64,000 nucleotides of DNA from positions 186,001 through 250,000 of the forward strand of contig NZ_MPCX01000002.1 in assembly GCF_001874145.1 (NCBI RefSeq), written 5' to 3'. Below, piece by piece: positions 19,814 to 30,208 of this stretch; the first letter of the stretch is position 1, and each line of letters begins with the position of its first letter. The position numbers were made by a program, and so were the translations under genes. The DNA comes from Lacinutrix sp. MedPE-SW (GTDB taxonomy: Bacteria > Bacteroidota > Bacteroidia > Flavobacteriales > Flavobacteriaceae). The notes below the pieces were generated by a model that saw only the letters and a list, made by a program, of their open reading frames with translations, was not told the DNA's origin and did not search any database.

Positions 19814-20886
19814 TACTCTGTTTTTTCTCCTTCAATAAGACCCATTTTTTTAGCTCTTGTTTCCCAGTTTCTTCTAGCTTGTAATTGCAGGTCGCTAACA
19901 TTATCGCTTTCATCCATAATCTCTAAGCCTAGTAAGGTTTCAATAACATCTTCCATGGTTACAATACCGCTTACAGATCCATACTCGTCTACTACTAAAG
20001 CCATGTGGTTTCTGGTTTCAACAAGTTGCTCAAAAAGAGTAGGTATTGGTAAATTTCTTTCAACAATTATTATATCTCTTTTTAATTCTCCAAGCTTTTT
20101 GGTGCCGTTTCCAAGAGCCATTTCTTTAAAAACTTCATCTTTTAAAACGAGACCTTTAATGTTATCTTCGGTATCTGCATAAACAGGAATTCTTGAAAAA
20201 CGCACATTCATATTTCTATTAAAAAAATCTTCAACAGTAGTTGTTACGTTTTCAGATTTCATTACAGTTCTTGGTGTCATTACATTTTTAGCAAAAACTT
20301 CTTTAAAAGTTAAAAGGTTTTTAATGATTTTACTTTCGTTACTTTCAAAAACACCTTCTTCATGAGCCATATCTGCCATAACTAGAAAGCCTTCTCGGCT
20401 TAATACGCTACCGTGACCTTTACCGCCAATAAGTTTTGTTGTTAGTTGCATTAACCATAATAAACCAGTCCATTTTAATGGGAAAATTAAGATATTAAGT
20501 GCTTTGGTTGTAAAATTAGCTAGACTTTTCCAATAGGTTGCTCCAATGGTTTTTGGTATAATTTCTGAAGCCACTAAAATTAAAATAGTCATTACTGCCG
20601 AAACAATAAATACACCATAACCATCACCATTTCCATAAAGTTGCTCGGCTTGCTTACCAACCAATATAGCACCAACGGTATGTGCAATTGTATTAAGTGT
20701 TAAAATAGCAATTAAAGGTCTGTCTACGTCTTTTTTTAAAGCTTCTAATGCTAAAGCATAACTCTTGCCTTCTTGCTTTTTAACATTAATAAAGGTTGGT
20801 GTTACACTTAATAGAACTGCTTCTAAAATTGAACATAAAAAAGAGAAAAAGATGGAGATAACTCCGTAAAATATTAGTAATCCCAT
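19813..20886 (-). CDS. CNNM/CBS-domain hemolysin-like transporter protein
   Basis: 357 aa; N-terminal TM region, CBS pair (MTPRTVMKSE, LVVDEYGSVSGIVTMEDVIETLLG). Confidence 0.92.
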   Translation of the reverse strand: MGLLIFYGVISIFFSFLCSILEAVLLSVTPTFINVKKQEGKSYALALEALKKDVDRPLIAILTLNTIAHTVGAILVGKQAEQLYGNGDGYGVFIVSAVMTILILVASEIIPKTIGATYWKSLANFTTKALNILIFPLKWTGLLWLMQLTTKLIGGKGHGSVLSREGFLVMADMAHEEGVFESNESKIIKNLLTFKEVFAKNVMTPRTVMKSENVTTTVEDFFNRNMNVRFSRIPVYADTEDNIKGLVLKDEVFKEMALGNGTKKLGELKRDIIIVERNLPIPTLFEQLVETRNHMALVVDEYGSVSGIVTMEDVIETLLGLEIMDESDNVSDLQLQARRNWETRAKKMGLIEGEKTE

Positions 20887-20925
20887 GGATTGATTTAGTT
20901 TTATGCTAAGTTAAAAATTATTTGG

Positions 20926-21321
20926 TTATTCTGTATAAGAAAGGATATTAGAAATATCTTTATCGCTTAAATGTTTGAATACAAGACAAGAAGTGTTGTA
21001 GGTTTTACTTTTTAAACTGGCCTTTTTATCTTTTAAATGATTTTTAATACTTATAAAATTATATTTTTTAGCAACCTGCCTAAGAGCTGGACCTACCATT
21101 TTTTTATCTAATTTATGGCATGCTGCGCAATTAACGTTAAATAACTTTTTGCCATCTACAGCCTGTTGTGAGTTAGTTGTAGCATAATTTATAGTGCCAC
21201 AAATTAGTTGTGGTGTTGGAGTATTACAACTTATTTGTGTTGCATTTTGTTTAAGAACAAACAAAAATAAACAAACTCCTATTATTATAATTGTTGTAAA
21301 TAACAGGAGAATATTTTTCAT
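20926..21321 (-). CDS. Membrane-anchored/secreted c-type cytochrome
   Basis: 131 aa; CAACHK heme motif, KMVGPAL. Confidence 0.88.
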   Translation of the reverse strand: MKNILLLFTTIIIIGVCLFLFVLKQNATQISCNTPTPQLICGTINYATTNSQQAVDGKKLFNVNCAACHKLDKKMVGPALRQVAKKYNFISIKNHLKDKKASLKSKTYNTSCLVFKHLSDKDISNILSYTE

Positions 21322-21325
21322 TTTT

Positions 21326-22351
21326 TTACGAAATTAATTTAACTACGTCTTTAGCAAAGTAGCTTGCAATTACATCTGCGCCTGCACGTTTAATAGCTGT
21401 AACTTGTTCTAGCATAACAGCGTCATGGTCTAACCAACCTTTTTCTGCGGCAGCTTTAAGCATTGCATATTCACCAGAAACTTGGTAAACAGCAACAGGA
21501 ACATCGACCTCATTTTTAATTTCACGAACAATATCTAAATAGCATAATCCTGGTTTTACCATAACAATATCTGCGCCTTCATCTATATCCATTTCGGTTT
21601 CACGAATGGCTTCAAAACGATTGGCATAATCCATTTGATATGTTTTTTTATCTTTTGGAATTTCTTGAGCATCAACTGGTGCAGAGTCTAGAGCATCGCG
21701 AAATGGGCCATAAAATGCTGAGGCATATTTTGCTGAATAGCTCATAATACCTGTATCTACAAATCCTTCATCTTCTAATGTTTCACGAATGGCTAAAATA
21801 CGACCATCCATCATGTCGCTTGGTGCAACAAAATTAGCTCCAGCTTGCGCGTGAGACAAACTCATTTCTGCTAAAACATCAACAGTATCATCGTTTATAA
21901 TTTTTCCATTTTCTATAATACCATCATGACCAAATGATGAATATGGGTCTAGAGCAACATCTGTCATCACTAACATGTCTGGACACACATTTTTAACTGT
22001 TTTTATAGCACGTTGCATTAATCCATCTGGATTTAAAGCTTCGGTACCTTTATTATCTTTTAAATTATCTGGTACTTTTACAAATAGTAAAACAGATTTT
22101 AATCCTAATTTCCAAAGTTCTTTAACTTCAGCTTCTAATAAATCTAAACTATAGCGATAATAATTTGGCATAGAGGCAATTTCTTCTTTTACACCTTTGC
22201 CTTCAACTATAAAAAGTGGTACTAAAAAATCGTTTGGAGAAATAATAGTTTCTCTAACTAAACTTCTAATGGCTTTGTTGGCTCTTAATCTTCTATTTCT
22301 TTTTAGTGGGTACATATTATAAATCTTGAATAAACAGTTGTTAAACTGCAA
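21326..22351 (-). CDS. hemB: Porphobilinogen synthase (delta-aminolevulinic acid dehydratase)
   Basis: MVKPGLCYLDIVREIK, YSAKYASAFYGPFRDA; real start probably MYPLKRNRRLR inside the ORF. Confidence 0.96.
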   Translation of the reverse strand: MQFNNCLFKIYNMYPLKRNRRLRANKAIRSLVRETIISPNDFLVPLFIVEGKGVKEEIASMPNYYRYSLDLLEAEVKELWKLGLKSVLLFVKVPDNLKDNKGTEALNPDGLMQRAIKTVKNVCPDMLVMTDVALDPYSSFGHDGIIENGKIINDDTVDVLAEMSLSHAQAGANFVAPSDMMDGRILAIRETLEDEGFVDTGIMSYSAKYASAFYGPFRDALDSAPVDAQEIPKDKKTYQMDYANRFEAIRETEMDIDEGADIVMVKPGLCYLDIVREIKNEVDVPVAVYQVSGEYAMLKAAAEKGWLDHDAVMLEQVTAIKRAGADVIASYFAKDVVKLIS

Positions 22352-22361
22352 TAATTTTTAT

Positions 22362-22751
22362 TTAATTTTTGGCATAACCTAAGTAGTACCAAGTGTTGTT
22401 TTCTTTTATAAAAGCAGATTTTTCATGGATGACATCTACTTTTCCGTTTTCAAAAAAATAAGCATTAAAGGTAACTGTACCTTCGGTATTATTTTTTAAA
22501 CCTTTATTAGATTCTAAAACCTCTAATTTAATCCATTCTACAGATTTTGCCCACTTTACAATGGCTTTCTTTTCTGAAATTGGTCGGGTAGATGCATGAT
22601 GCGTTTGCATTAAATAATTACCATCTGCCAAGACAAAAGCACTATAACGAGAACGCATTAATTGCTCTGCTGTTTCTGTTTTTCCATTGTTTAAATGAAA
22701 CACTTCGCAGCATGTTTTATAGGTTTTATTGTTTCCGCAGTAGCAATTCAT
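22362..22751 (-). CDS. YchJ-family SEC-C motif protein
   Basis: 129 aa; CYCGNNKTYKTCC, LMRSRYSAFVL. Confidence 0.85.
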   Translation of the reverse strand: MNCYCGNNKTYKTCCEVFHLNNGKTETAEQLMRSRYSAFVLADGNYLMQTHHASTRPISEKKAIVKWAKSVEWIKLEVLESNKGLKNNTEGTVTFNAYFFENGKVDVIHEKSAFIKENNTWYYLGYAKN

Positions 22752-22752
22752 T

Positions 22753-23655
22753 TTATACCCAATTTACTGGATTTTTTAACACGTTAATGAGTTTTTCTTC
22801 GTCACTACCAGGTTCTGGATTATGATCGTAAACCCATTGTACATGCGGTGGTAAACTCATTAAAATACTTTCTATTCTTCCGTTTGTTTTTAAACCGAAA
22901 AGCGTGCCTTTATCGTGTACCAAATTAAATTCGACATAACGACCACGACGTATTTCTTGCCAATCGCGTTGTGCTTTAGTATATTCTAAATCTTTTCTTT
23001 TTTCCATAATAGGAAGATAGGCCGAGACAAAACTATCGCCAACTTCTGTTACAAAATCGTACCAATTTTGCATAGTCATTTCGTTTGATGCTTTGCAATA
23101 ATCGAAAAACAAACCGCCAACACCACGACCTTCATTTCTATGTGCATTGTAAAAATACTCATCGCATCGTGCTTTGTATTTAGGGTAAAATTCTGAATTA
23201 TGTTTATCGCAAGCTGTTTTACAGGTTTGGTGAAAATGTGTTGCATCTTCATCAAACAAGTAATATGGCGTTAAATCTTGTCCGCCACCAAACCATTGGT
23301 CTACAATGTTTCCATCTTTATCATACATTTCAAAATAACGCCAATTTGCATGTACAGTTGGTACCATTGGGTTTTTTGGGTGAATAACTAAGCTTAGTCC
23401 GCAGGCAAAAAAATCGGCGTCTTCTACTCCAAAATATTTTTGCATAGAGTCTGGTAGTTTACCATGTACGCCAGAGATATTTACACCACCTTTTTCTATA
23501 ACATTTCCGTTTTCAATTACACGTGTTCTTCCGCCGCCGCCTTCAGGACGTTTCCAGATGTCTTCTTGAAATTTAGCTTTGCCATCGATAGCTTCAAAAG
23601 CAGCTGTAATTGTGTCTTGTAGTTCGTGTATGTATTTAAAAAATTTATCTTTCAT
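22753..23655 (-). CDS. hemF: Oxygen-dependent coproporphyrinogen III oxidase
   Basis: PTVHANWRYFE, FGGGQDLTPYY; start refined to MKDKFF at 23655. Confidence 0.96.
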   Translation of the reverse strand: MKDKFFKYIHELQDTITAAFEAIDGKAKFQEDIWKRPEGGGGRTRVIENGNVIEKGGVNISGVHGKLPDSMQKYFGVEDADFFACGLSLVIHPKNPMVPTVHANWRYFEMYDKDGNIVDQWFGGGQDLTPYYLFDEDATHFHQTCKTACDKHNSEFYPKYKARCDEYFYNAHRNEGRGVGGLFFDYCKASNEMTMQNWYDFVTEVGDSFVSAYLPIMEKRKDLEYTKAQRDWQEIRRGRYVEFNLVHDKGTLFGLKTNGRIESILMSLPPHVQWVYDHNPEPGSDEEKLINVLKNPVNWV

Positions 23656-23656
23656 A

Positions 23657-24193
23657 TTATATTTTATATAATTCAAACAACTCCATGTCTAATGGTTTTT
23701 CGCCTATAGGAGTATATTCTTTGGGTAATGTTTTTTGCCAAGTAAATCCGTTTTTTAAAGCTACTCTAATACTAGATTTATTGTCTTTATACGCTATTAT
23801 TTGAAGTGTTTTTAAATCTAAAGAATTAAAGGCATAATTAGATAAGAATCCAATAGCTTTAGAAGTTAAGCCGTGACCTTCAAAGTTATAATCTATGCAA
23901 TAAGCAAATTCACCTTGTTTTTTTATCCAATCTAATTCTTTAATATAAATAATTGCTGCTAGTTTTCGGCTTTCTGTATGCTTTAAAGTGAATAAAAACT
24001 CTTCTTTTTTATTGAATTGTTTCACTTTAGTTTCAACAAATAGTTGAGACAATGTTGGATTTAAATTTTGTTCCAAGGTTTTTGGGAAATAGCGCTTAAA
24101 ACGTTCTGAATTCGTAATCATAAAATCACAAATTTTCCAAGCATCACCTTCGTGAATTGGATTTATTTCGAAACCATTAAATGATTGAATCAT
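23657..24193 (-). CDS. GNAT family N-acetyltransferase (RimJ/RimL-like)
   Basis: 178 aa; GHGLTSKAIGFL, NKSSIRVALKNGF. Confidence 0.85.
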   Translation of the reverse strand: MIQSFNGFEINPIHEGDAWKICDFMITNSERFKRYFPKTLEQNLNPTLSQLFVETKVKQFNKKEEFLFTLKHTESRKLAAIIYIKELDWIKKQGEFAYCIDYNFEGHGLTSKAIGFLSNYAFNSLDLKTLQIIAYKDNKSSIRVALKNGFTWQKTLPKEYTPIGEKPLDMELFELYKI

Positions 24194-24194
24194 A

Positions 24195-24959
24195 TTACAC
24201 GTTTTCTGCTTTTACAAGGTCATTTTCATTGTGAATAAGCTCTACTGTTTTTGTGGTAGCGGCAGTGACCGAAAGCGGTAATACTATTATAATTCCAATT
24301 ACTGGAATTAATAAAAATAACATAAATACAATACCGTTACCAATGGCAATGCCGCGATTTTTATTTACAAAAGCAATACTTTCTTTGTATTTAAAATGGC
24401 GTTCTAGTGTATAATCTATATTACCAAAACCTGCATAATAGGCTTGTACTAAAAAAATGAGGATTGTTGATATTATACCTAAAATAGGTATAAAGCCAAG
24501 TAGTATTAATGGTATTGTAAATAGAATTTCTTTTAAAAGATTTCTAACATTTATTCTAATTCCTCGCCAAAGTTGCTCTTTAAAGGATGTTATTCTATGT
24601 TCGTGTTTATGTTTGCCTGTAAGGTGTGTTTCAATTTTTTCGGACACTGGACTCATAAATGGTGCAGATAGAGCCATTACTATATGCTTGTAAAGTATAA
24701 AGCCTAATAGTATTATTACGGCTCCACCAATAAAACTTGATATGGTTGTAAAGGTTTCTATGCCTTTTTCCCAAGGCCAAATTTTGGCTATAAATCTGCC
24801 AATATTATCTGATAGTTTATAGGCTGAAAGTGCAACTACAGTTGCTGTTACAATGCTTATTATGATTGGTACTAAAAAGTATTTCCAAAGGTTTAATTTA
24901 GAAATTAATGCGAAAGTGCCTGTGTAGGCTTTTATTCCTTTTAGTATATTTTTTATCAT
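24195..24959 (-). CDS. EI24/CysZ-like membrane protein
   Basis: 254 aa, multiple TM helices, ALSAPFMSPVSEKIE. Confidence 0.75.
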   Translation of the reverse strand: MIKNILKGIKAYTGTFALISKLNLWKYFLVPIIISIVTATVVALSAYKLSDNIGRFIAKIWPWEKGIETFTTISSFIGGAVIILLGFILYKHIVMALSAPFMSPVSEKIETHLTGKHKHEHRITSFKEQLWRGIRINVRNLLKEILFTIPLILLGFIPILGIISTILIFLVQAYYAGFGNIDYTLERHFKYKESIAFVNKNRGIAIGNGIVFMLFLLIPVIGIIIVLPLSVTAATTKTVELIHNENDLVKAENV

Positions 24960-25041
24960 AGTTTTCTACGATATTAGAATTCTCTTTTAAACTGTTTATA
25001 ATTTTATAATACTGTTTTTTATTTGAATCTATATGTTAGTT

Positions 25042-25198
25042 TGCGTAAGCGGTTGCAGCGGCATCCTTTTTTATTAAATAAACGAAGCTTGTGACGTTTA
25101 TTTAGTTAAAAAGATATAGCGGAAGACGCGACCTACTTTTTTATAACTATAAGTTGAAATATTGTACTTATTGTTACATAAAAAAGTAGGTTACGCCC
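25042..25198 (-). repeat. Dispersed intergenic element, copy C (long-arm form)
   Basis: Minus strand: GGGCGTAACC TACTTTTTTAT…ATAAAAAAGTA GGTC…CCGCTATATCTTTTT…TAAATAAACG…CGTTTATTTA…AAAAAAGGATGCCGC…TTACGCA. Confidence 0.85.
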
Positions 25199-25206
25199 AA
25201 AATATT

Positions 25207-26232
25207 TTACGCTTTGTATTCTTTTACAGCGTCTATAAAGGCTTTGGCATTTTCTAACGGAATGTTTGGTAAAATACCGTGACCAAGATTTACTATGTAT
25301 TTGTCTTTACCAAAATCATTAATCATTTGGTGAACCATTTTTTTAATTTCTGCTGGTGGTGAAAATAATCGTGTTGGGTCAAAATTACCTTGTAGTGTAA
25401 TGTTTCCGCCTGTTAAATAACGTGCGTTTCTTGCAGAGCAAGTCCAGTCTACACCTAATGCCGAAGCTCCAGATTTTGCCATTTCGCCAAGTGCGAACCA
25501 ACAGCCTTTACCAAAGGCAATTACTGGTGTTTCGTCTTTTAAGGCATCTATTATTTGTTGTATATATTTCCAAGAGAATTCTTGATAATCTACTGGAGAT
25601 AACATGCCTCCCCAAGAGTCGAATACTTGTACGGCATTAACACCTGCTTTTACTTTTTCTTTTAAATAAGCAATCGTTGTATCTGTAATTTTTTGTAATA
25701 ATTGGTGTGCGGCAACGGGATTTGTAAAACAAAATTCTTTGGCTTTATCAAAGTTTTTACTGCCTTGTCCTTGTACGCAGTAGCATAAAATGGTCCATGG
25801 TGAACCTGCAAAACCAATTAACGGAATGTCGTTATTTAGTTTTTCTTTAGTCATTTTTATTGCATCGTAAACGTAGCTTAAGCTATCTTTTACGTCTGGT
25901 ACTATTACATTATCTACGTCTTTTTGAGTGCGAATTGGGTTTGGTAAATAAGGACCAAAATTAGGTTTCATTTGCACCTCGATATTCATTGCTTGTGGTA
26001 TTACTAAAATATCGCAAAATAGTATTGCAGCATCCATACCGTAACGGCGTATAGGTTGTACCGTTATTTCGCTTGCCAGTTCTGGCGTTTGGCAGCGTGT
26101 AAAGAAATCGTATTTAGCTTTAATCTCCATAAATTCTGGAAGATAGCGACCTGCTTGACGCATCATCCAAACTGGTGGACGCTCTACTGTTTCTCCTTTT
26201 AAAGCTCTTAAAAATAAATCGTTTTTAATCAT
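25207..26232 (-). CDS. hemE: Uroporphyrinogen decarboxylase
   Basis: [27 protein letters not shown]. Confidence 0.96.
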   Translation of the reverse strand: MIKNDLFLRALKGETVERPPVWMMRQAGRYLPEFMEIKAKYDFFTRCQTPELASEITVQPIRRYGMDAAILFCDILVIPQAMNIEVQMKPNFGPYLPNPIRTQKDVDNVIVPDVKDSLSYVYDAIKMTKEKLNNDIPLIGFAGSPWTILCYCVQGQGSKNFDKAKEFCFTNPVAAHQLLQKITDTTIAYLKEKVKAGVNAVQVFDSWGGMLSPVDYQEFSWKYIQQIIDALKDETPVIAFGKGCWFALGEMAKSGASALGVDWTCSARNARYLTGGNITLQGNFDPTRLFSPPAEIKKMVHQMINDFGKDKYIVNLGHGILPNIPLENAKAFIDAVKEYKA

Positions 26233-26290
26233 AATTTTTTGCCGTGAAAACGGTAATGTTTTAATTTAAAATTCCTTTTTTTAAAAGAAA

Positions 26291-27874
26291 TTATACATAG
26301 TGTTTATTCACTAATTCTATAACACTTTCTACTGTTGGTACTTTTGCAACTCTTACATCGTTAAAGTAATGTCTTGCTTCTTTTGCTGTAGTTTCGCCTA
26401 TACAAAAAGCAATCATGGTATTTGTTACAGTATTTTCTTGTTTAAAACTTTTAACGGTTGATGGGCTGTAAAACATCACTCCTTCAACAGTGTTTGGTAT
26501 TTCTAAGCTATCAAATTTTGTTTGGTAAGCTTCAATTTGTTTTACGTTTATATTGTTTTCTTCTAAAATGGTAGGTAGGTCGTCTAGCCTTAAGTCACTA
26601 CAAAAATAAGTTACTTGATTACCATCCATATATTCTACAAGATGTTCTGCTAATTTTTTCGCGTTTTTTTCGCTATGTTTTACTTTACCTATGCGGTTTT
26701 CTACTAAACGTTTTGTTCTGCGCCCTACACAATAAATGTTTTTAAATTGTAATTCTATTGCAGAGAAGTTTGTTAGTAATGCTTCTACAGCATTTTTACT
26801 TGTAATAACAACGTTTTCAATTTCATTTTTTAGTAGTCTTGGTGCAATACGGTTAAGACTTATTTTAATAAAGTCGCTACTTTGTGCAACTACTTTTTCG
26901 TGAAATAATAAACGTTGATCTTCTGTAAGCGATTTTGTAGAGTAAACATTAGTAATTTTAGTAGACTCTTTTATGCTATCCATTAGGTGTTTTCCACCTT
27001 TGTCTATTACATAATCTGCGCACCAAGTGGCGATATCTGTATGTTCTCCTAATTTTTTTACACGTTGTACGGTTATTTTTTTTGTTCCGTTTGGGCTTAA
27101 TAAAACACCTTCAAAATTAACCTCTTCGTCTTTTATATAGCATAATGCACCAATTGGAGCAGTACATCCACCTTCTAATTTATTTAAAAACTCACGTTCA
27201 ATTTGTGTGCAAATTTGAGTTTCTTCGTGGTTTATTTCAGCTAAAATAGCTCTTGTTTCTTCGTCTTTTTCTAAAGCAGCGACCATAATTGCACCTTGTG
27301 CTGGTGCAGGAATCATCCATTCTAAATTAACTGCTGTTTCTGGACGTAAACCTAAACGGCCAATACCTGCTGCTGCAAAAATAGCAGCATTAAAAAGGCT
27401 AGTGTTTTTTAGTTTTTCTAATCGTGTGTTTACATTACCACGAATATCTTCTATAGTGTGTGTTGGATAACGGTTTAACCATTGTGCTTTTCTACGTAAA
27501 CTACTTGTTGCAATTACAGCTTCTCGTGCTCCTAGAAATTCTTCGGTAGTTTTGTAAACTAATGTATCACGAACATTACCGCGCTTTAAAACTGCTGCTT
27601 GTACAATACCTTTTGGTAAAATTGTTGGTACATCTTTTAAAGAGTGTACGGCAATATCAATATCACCATTAAGCATTGCGATATCTAATGTTCGAGTAAA
27701 TATTCCTGTAATACCAAGCTCGTAAAGTGGTTTATCTAAAACAATATCTCCTGTAGATTTTACAGGAACAAGAACAGTTTTGTGTCCTAAGTGTTCTAAT
27801 TGTGATTTTACGGCATTGGCTTGGTAGAGTGCTAACTCGCTATCACGAGTACCAATTCTTATAGTTTTAGACAT
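26291..27874 (-). CDS. hemC: Hydroxymethylbilane synthase fused to uroporphyrinogen-III synthase
   Basis: 527 aa; HemC N-half (IRIGTRDSELALYQA, EREFLNKLEGGCTAPIGA), HemD-like C-half (VFYSPSTVKSF/CIGETTAKEA type). Confidence 0.92.
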   Translation of the reverse strand: MSKTIRIGTRDSELALYQANAVKSQLEHLGHKTVLVPVKSTGDIVLDKPLYELGITGIFTRTLDIAMLNGDIDIAVHSLKDVPTILPKGIVQAAVLKRGNVRDTLVYKTTEEFLGAREAVIATSSLRRKAQWLNRYPTHTIEDIRGNVNTRLEKLKNTSLFNAAIFAAAGIGRLGLRPETAVNLEWMIPAPAQGAIMVAALEKDEETRAILAEINHEETQICTQIEREFLNKLEGGCTAPIGALCYIKDEEVNFEGVLLSPNGTKKITVQRVKKLGEHTDIATWCADYVIDKGGKHLMDSIKESTKITNVYSTKSLTEDQRLLFHEKVVAQSSDFIKISLNRIAPRLLKNEIENVVITSKNAVEALLTNFSAIELQFKNIYCVGRRTKRLVENRIGKVKHSEKNAKKLAEHLVEYMDGNQVTYFCSDLRLDDLPTILEENNINVKQIEAYQTKFDSLEIPNTVEGVMFYSPSTVKSFKQENTVTNTMIAFCIGETTAKEARHYFNDVRVAKVPTVESVIELVNKHYV

Positions 27875-29144
27875 TTTTTACTGGTTCTAACTGAAAAACT
27901 TTTTGAATAAGTTCCAGGCTATCGTTTGTAGAAACCGCTTCGTCTTTTAAATGGTGAGCAAAGTGGTTAGTTATTTTTTGAATGAGTTTATTGGTAATAA
28001 GCTCGGCTTGTTCCTCGTTAAAATTAGCAACTTTTTTTCGCTGTGTGTCTAACTCGGCATTTTTAAAATCTTGTAATTTACTTTTTAAAGCCTTTATTGT
28101 TGGTGCAAATTTTCTTGTTTCTAACCAGCTATTAAATTCGGCTTTTACTTCTTCAATTATAGTTTCGGCCAGAGGAATATGTTGTTTTCTGTTTTCTAAA
28201 GTTTCATCTGTGATTTGAGATAAATCGTCTAAATGAATAAGCTTAACATTATCTAATTCTTGAACGTTATTATTTACGTTTTTAGGAATTGATAAATCTA
28301 GAATTAACAAGTCTTTTTTAGACTGAATAATGTGTTTGTCTATTGTTGGGTTTTGAGCACCTGTTGCAACAATTAAAATATCTGAAGCATTAATTTCTTC
28401 TTGAAGATTAGCATATTCTTTTACAATTAAATTAAATTTTCCTGCAATAGCTTCAGCTTTATCTTTAGTTCTATTAATTAAAGTAATATGTTCGTTTTTG
28501 GTATGCTTTACTAGGTTTTCGCAGGTGTTTCTTCCTATTTTTCCTGTTCCAAAAAGTAAAATATTTTTGTTTGAAACGTTTTCTACGTGTTTCATTATAT
28601 ATTGAACCGATGCAAAAGACACAGATGTTGCACCTGTTGAAATATCGGTTTCATTTTTTATACGCTTGCTTGCTTGAATAACAGCATTTATTAAACGCTC
28701 TATAAAGTGATTTAATAAATTGTGTTTTTTTGAAATTCTTGCGGCTGTTTTTAATTGGCTAATAATTTCGAAATCACCTAAAATCTGGCTGTCTAATCCA
28801 GAGCCAACACGAAACATATGTGAAATAGCATCGTTGTTTTTATATACATATGCAACTTTTTGAAACTCTTCTACCGTACCTTTTGTATTGTCGCAAAGAA
28901 GTTTAATAAGTTGAAAAGGATGTTCGGCAAAACCAAAAATCTCGGTTCTGTTACAGGTAGATGTTACGATTAGGCTTTCTATACCATTAGTATTAGCTTG
29001 ATTTAGCAAATTTAATTTTGCTTCTTCACTTAAACTAAAATGACCACGAATTTCGGCATCGGCTTTTTTGTAGCTTAAGCCAATAGCGTAGAAAGTGGAG
29101 CCTTTTGAAATATTATATTGTTTCATAAAAATAGTACGCAACAA
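27867..29144 (-). CDS. hemA: Glutamyl-tRNA reductase
   Basis: TSTCNRTEIFGFAEH, GSGLDSQILGDFEI, ILLFGTGKIGRNTCENL. Confidence 0.95.
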   Translation of the reverse strand: MLRTIFMKQYNISKGSTFYAIGLSYKKADAEIRGHFSLSEEAKLNLLNQANTNGIESLIVTSTCNRTEIFGFAEHPFQLIKLLCDNTKGTVEEFQKVAYVYKNNDAISHMFRVGSGLDSQILGDFEIISQLKTAARISKKHNLLNHFIERLINAVIQASKRIKNETDISTGATSVSFASVQYIMKHVENVSNKNILLFGTGKIGRNTCENLVKHTKNEHITLINRTKDKAEAIAGKFNLIVKEYANLQEEINASDILIVATGAQNPTIDKHIIQSKKDLLILDLSIPKNVNNNVQELDNVKLIHLDDLSQITDETLENRKQHIPLAETIIEEVKAEFNSWLETRKFAPTIKALKSKLQDFKNAELDTQRKKVANFNEEQAELITNKLIQKITNHFAHHLKDEAVSTNDSLELIQKVFQLEPVKNV

Positions 29145-29219
29145 AAGTAAGTTGTGTTTTATGTAAAAAATAACGCTGTAAGAACAATTAATATCGATTC
29201 GGGTTTTTTAGCGTGGTTT

Positions 29220-29251
29220 TTTGACTAAATTGCTTAAAAGTACTATTTTTG
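29220..29251 (+). promoter_or_regulatory. Bacteroidetes-type promoter (TTTG-N20-TATTTTTG)
   Basis: TTTG at 29220-29223, TAnnTTTG at 29244-29251, 20-nt spacing; 58 nt upstream of the AraC-family start. Confidence 0.65.
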
Positions 29252-29308
29252 TTATGCTTTACAGTTGTTCTTAATTTTTAATTTAGAACAAATCTAAATA
29301 ATAAAATC

Positions 29309-30208
29309 ATGGATTTAGAAAACAAAATTGAGAAAAGTATCGCTAAAGGTTTTTTTATAGAAACACGTGCAGACGATGGTGTTTTTATTTTAACTCACCA
29401 AAATGATACACAGGGAGTTAAGCTTATAGAGCGCGAAATTGATAGCAGCTTTATTCAATTCCATTTTTGCTTAAAAGGTGAGAGCTTATTTTTATTTAAT
29501 AATGGTAATTATAAATTAAATGTAGCTTCTGAAACTTCTTTGCTACTTTACAACCCGCAAAGAGATTTGCCATTACATTTAGAAGTACAGCCTAATACAT
29601 GGTTAGTGTCGGTTTTAATTTCTATTAAAAAATTTCATGGTTTATTTTCTCAGGAAGCAGATTATATTACTTTTTTAAGTGAAGATAATAAGGATAAAAA
29701 ATACTACAAAGACGGTAATATTTCACCGTCTATGGCTATCGCTTTAAACCAATTGGTGAATTATAACTTAAATGCTTCTATTAAAAATATTTATTTTAAG
29801 GCTAAAGCTTATGAGGTGTTAAGTTTGTATTTTAATAGAAGTGAAGATGCAGATATAGAGCAATGTCCTTTTTTGGTTGATGAGACTAATGTTTTAAAAA
29901 TTAGAAAAGCTAAAGATATTGTAATCTCTAGAATGGCAGAGCCGCCAAGTTTACAAGAATTAGCAGATGAAATTGGCTTGACTCTTAAAAAATTAAAAGA
30001 AGGCTTTAAACAAATTTATGGTGATAGTGTTTTTAGTTTTTTGCTTGATTACAAGCTTGAGGTTGCTCGAAAACTTTTAGAATCTGGTGAGCATAACGTT
30101 AATGAGGTTGGGTTAAAAGTAGGTTACAGTACTTCTAGCCACTTTATAGCAGCTTTTAAAAAGAAATACGGCACAACACCTAAAAAATATGTACAATCTG
30201 TAGGTTAA
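29309..30208 (+). CDS. AraC-family transcriptional regulator
   Basis: C-terminal AraC HTH: PSLQELADEIGLTLKKLKEGFKQIYGDSVFSFLLDYKLEVARKLLESG…VGYSTSSHFIAAFKKKYGTTPKKY. Confidence 0.93.
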   Translation: MDLENKIEKSIAKGFFIETRADDGVFILTHQNDTQGVKLIEREIDSSFIQFHFCLKGESLFLFNNGNYKLNVASETSLLLYNPQRDLPLHLEVQPNTWLVSVLISIKKFHGLFSQEADYITFLSEDNKDKKYYKDGNISPSMAIALNQLVNYNLNASIKNIYFKAKAYEVLSLYFNRSEDADIEQCPFLVDETNVLKIRKAKDIVISRMAEPPSLQELADEIGLTLKKLKEGFKQIYGDSVFSFLLDYKLEVARKLLESGEHNVNEVGLKVGYSTSSHFIAAFKKKYGTTPKKYVQSVG

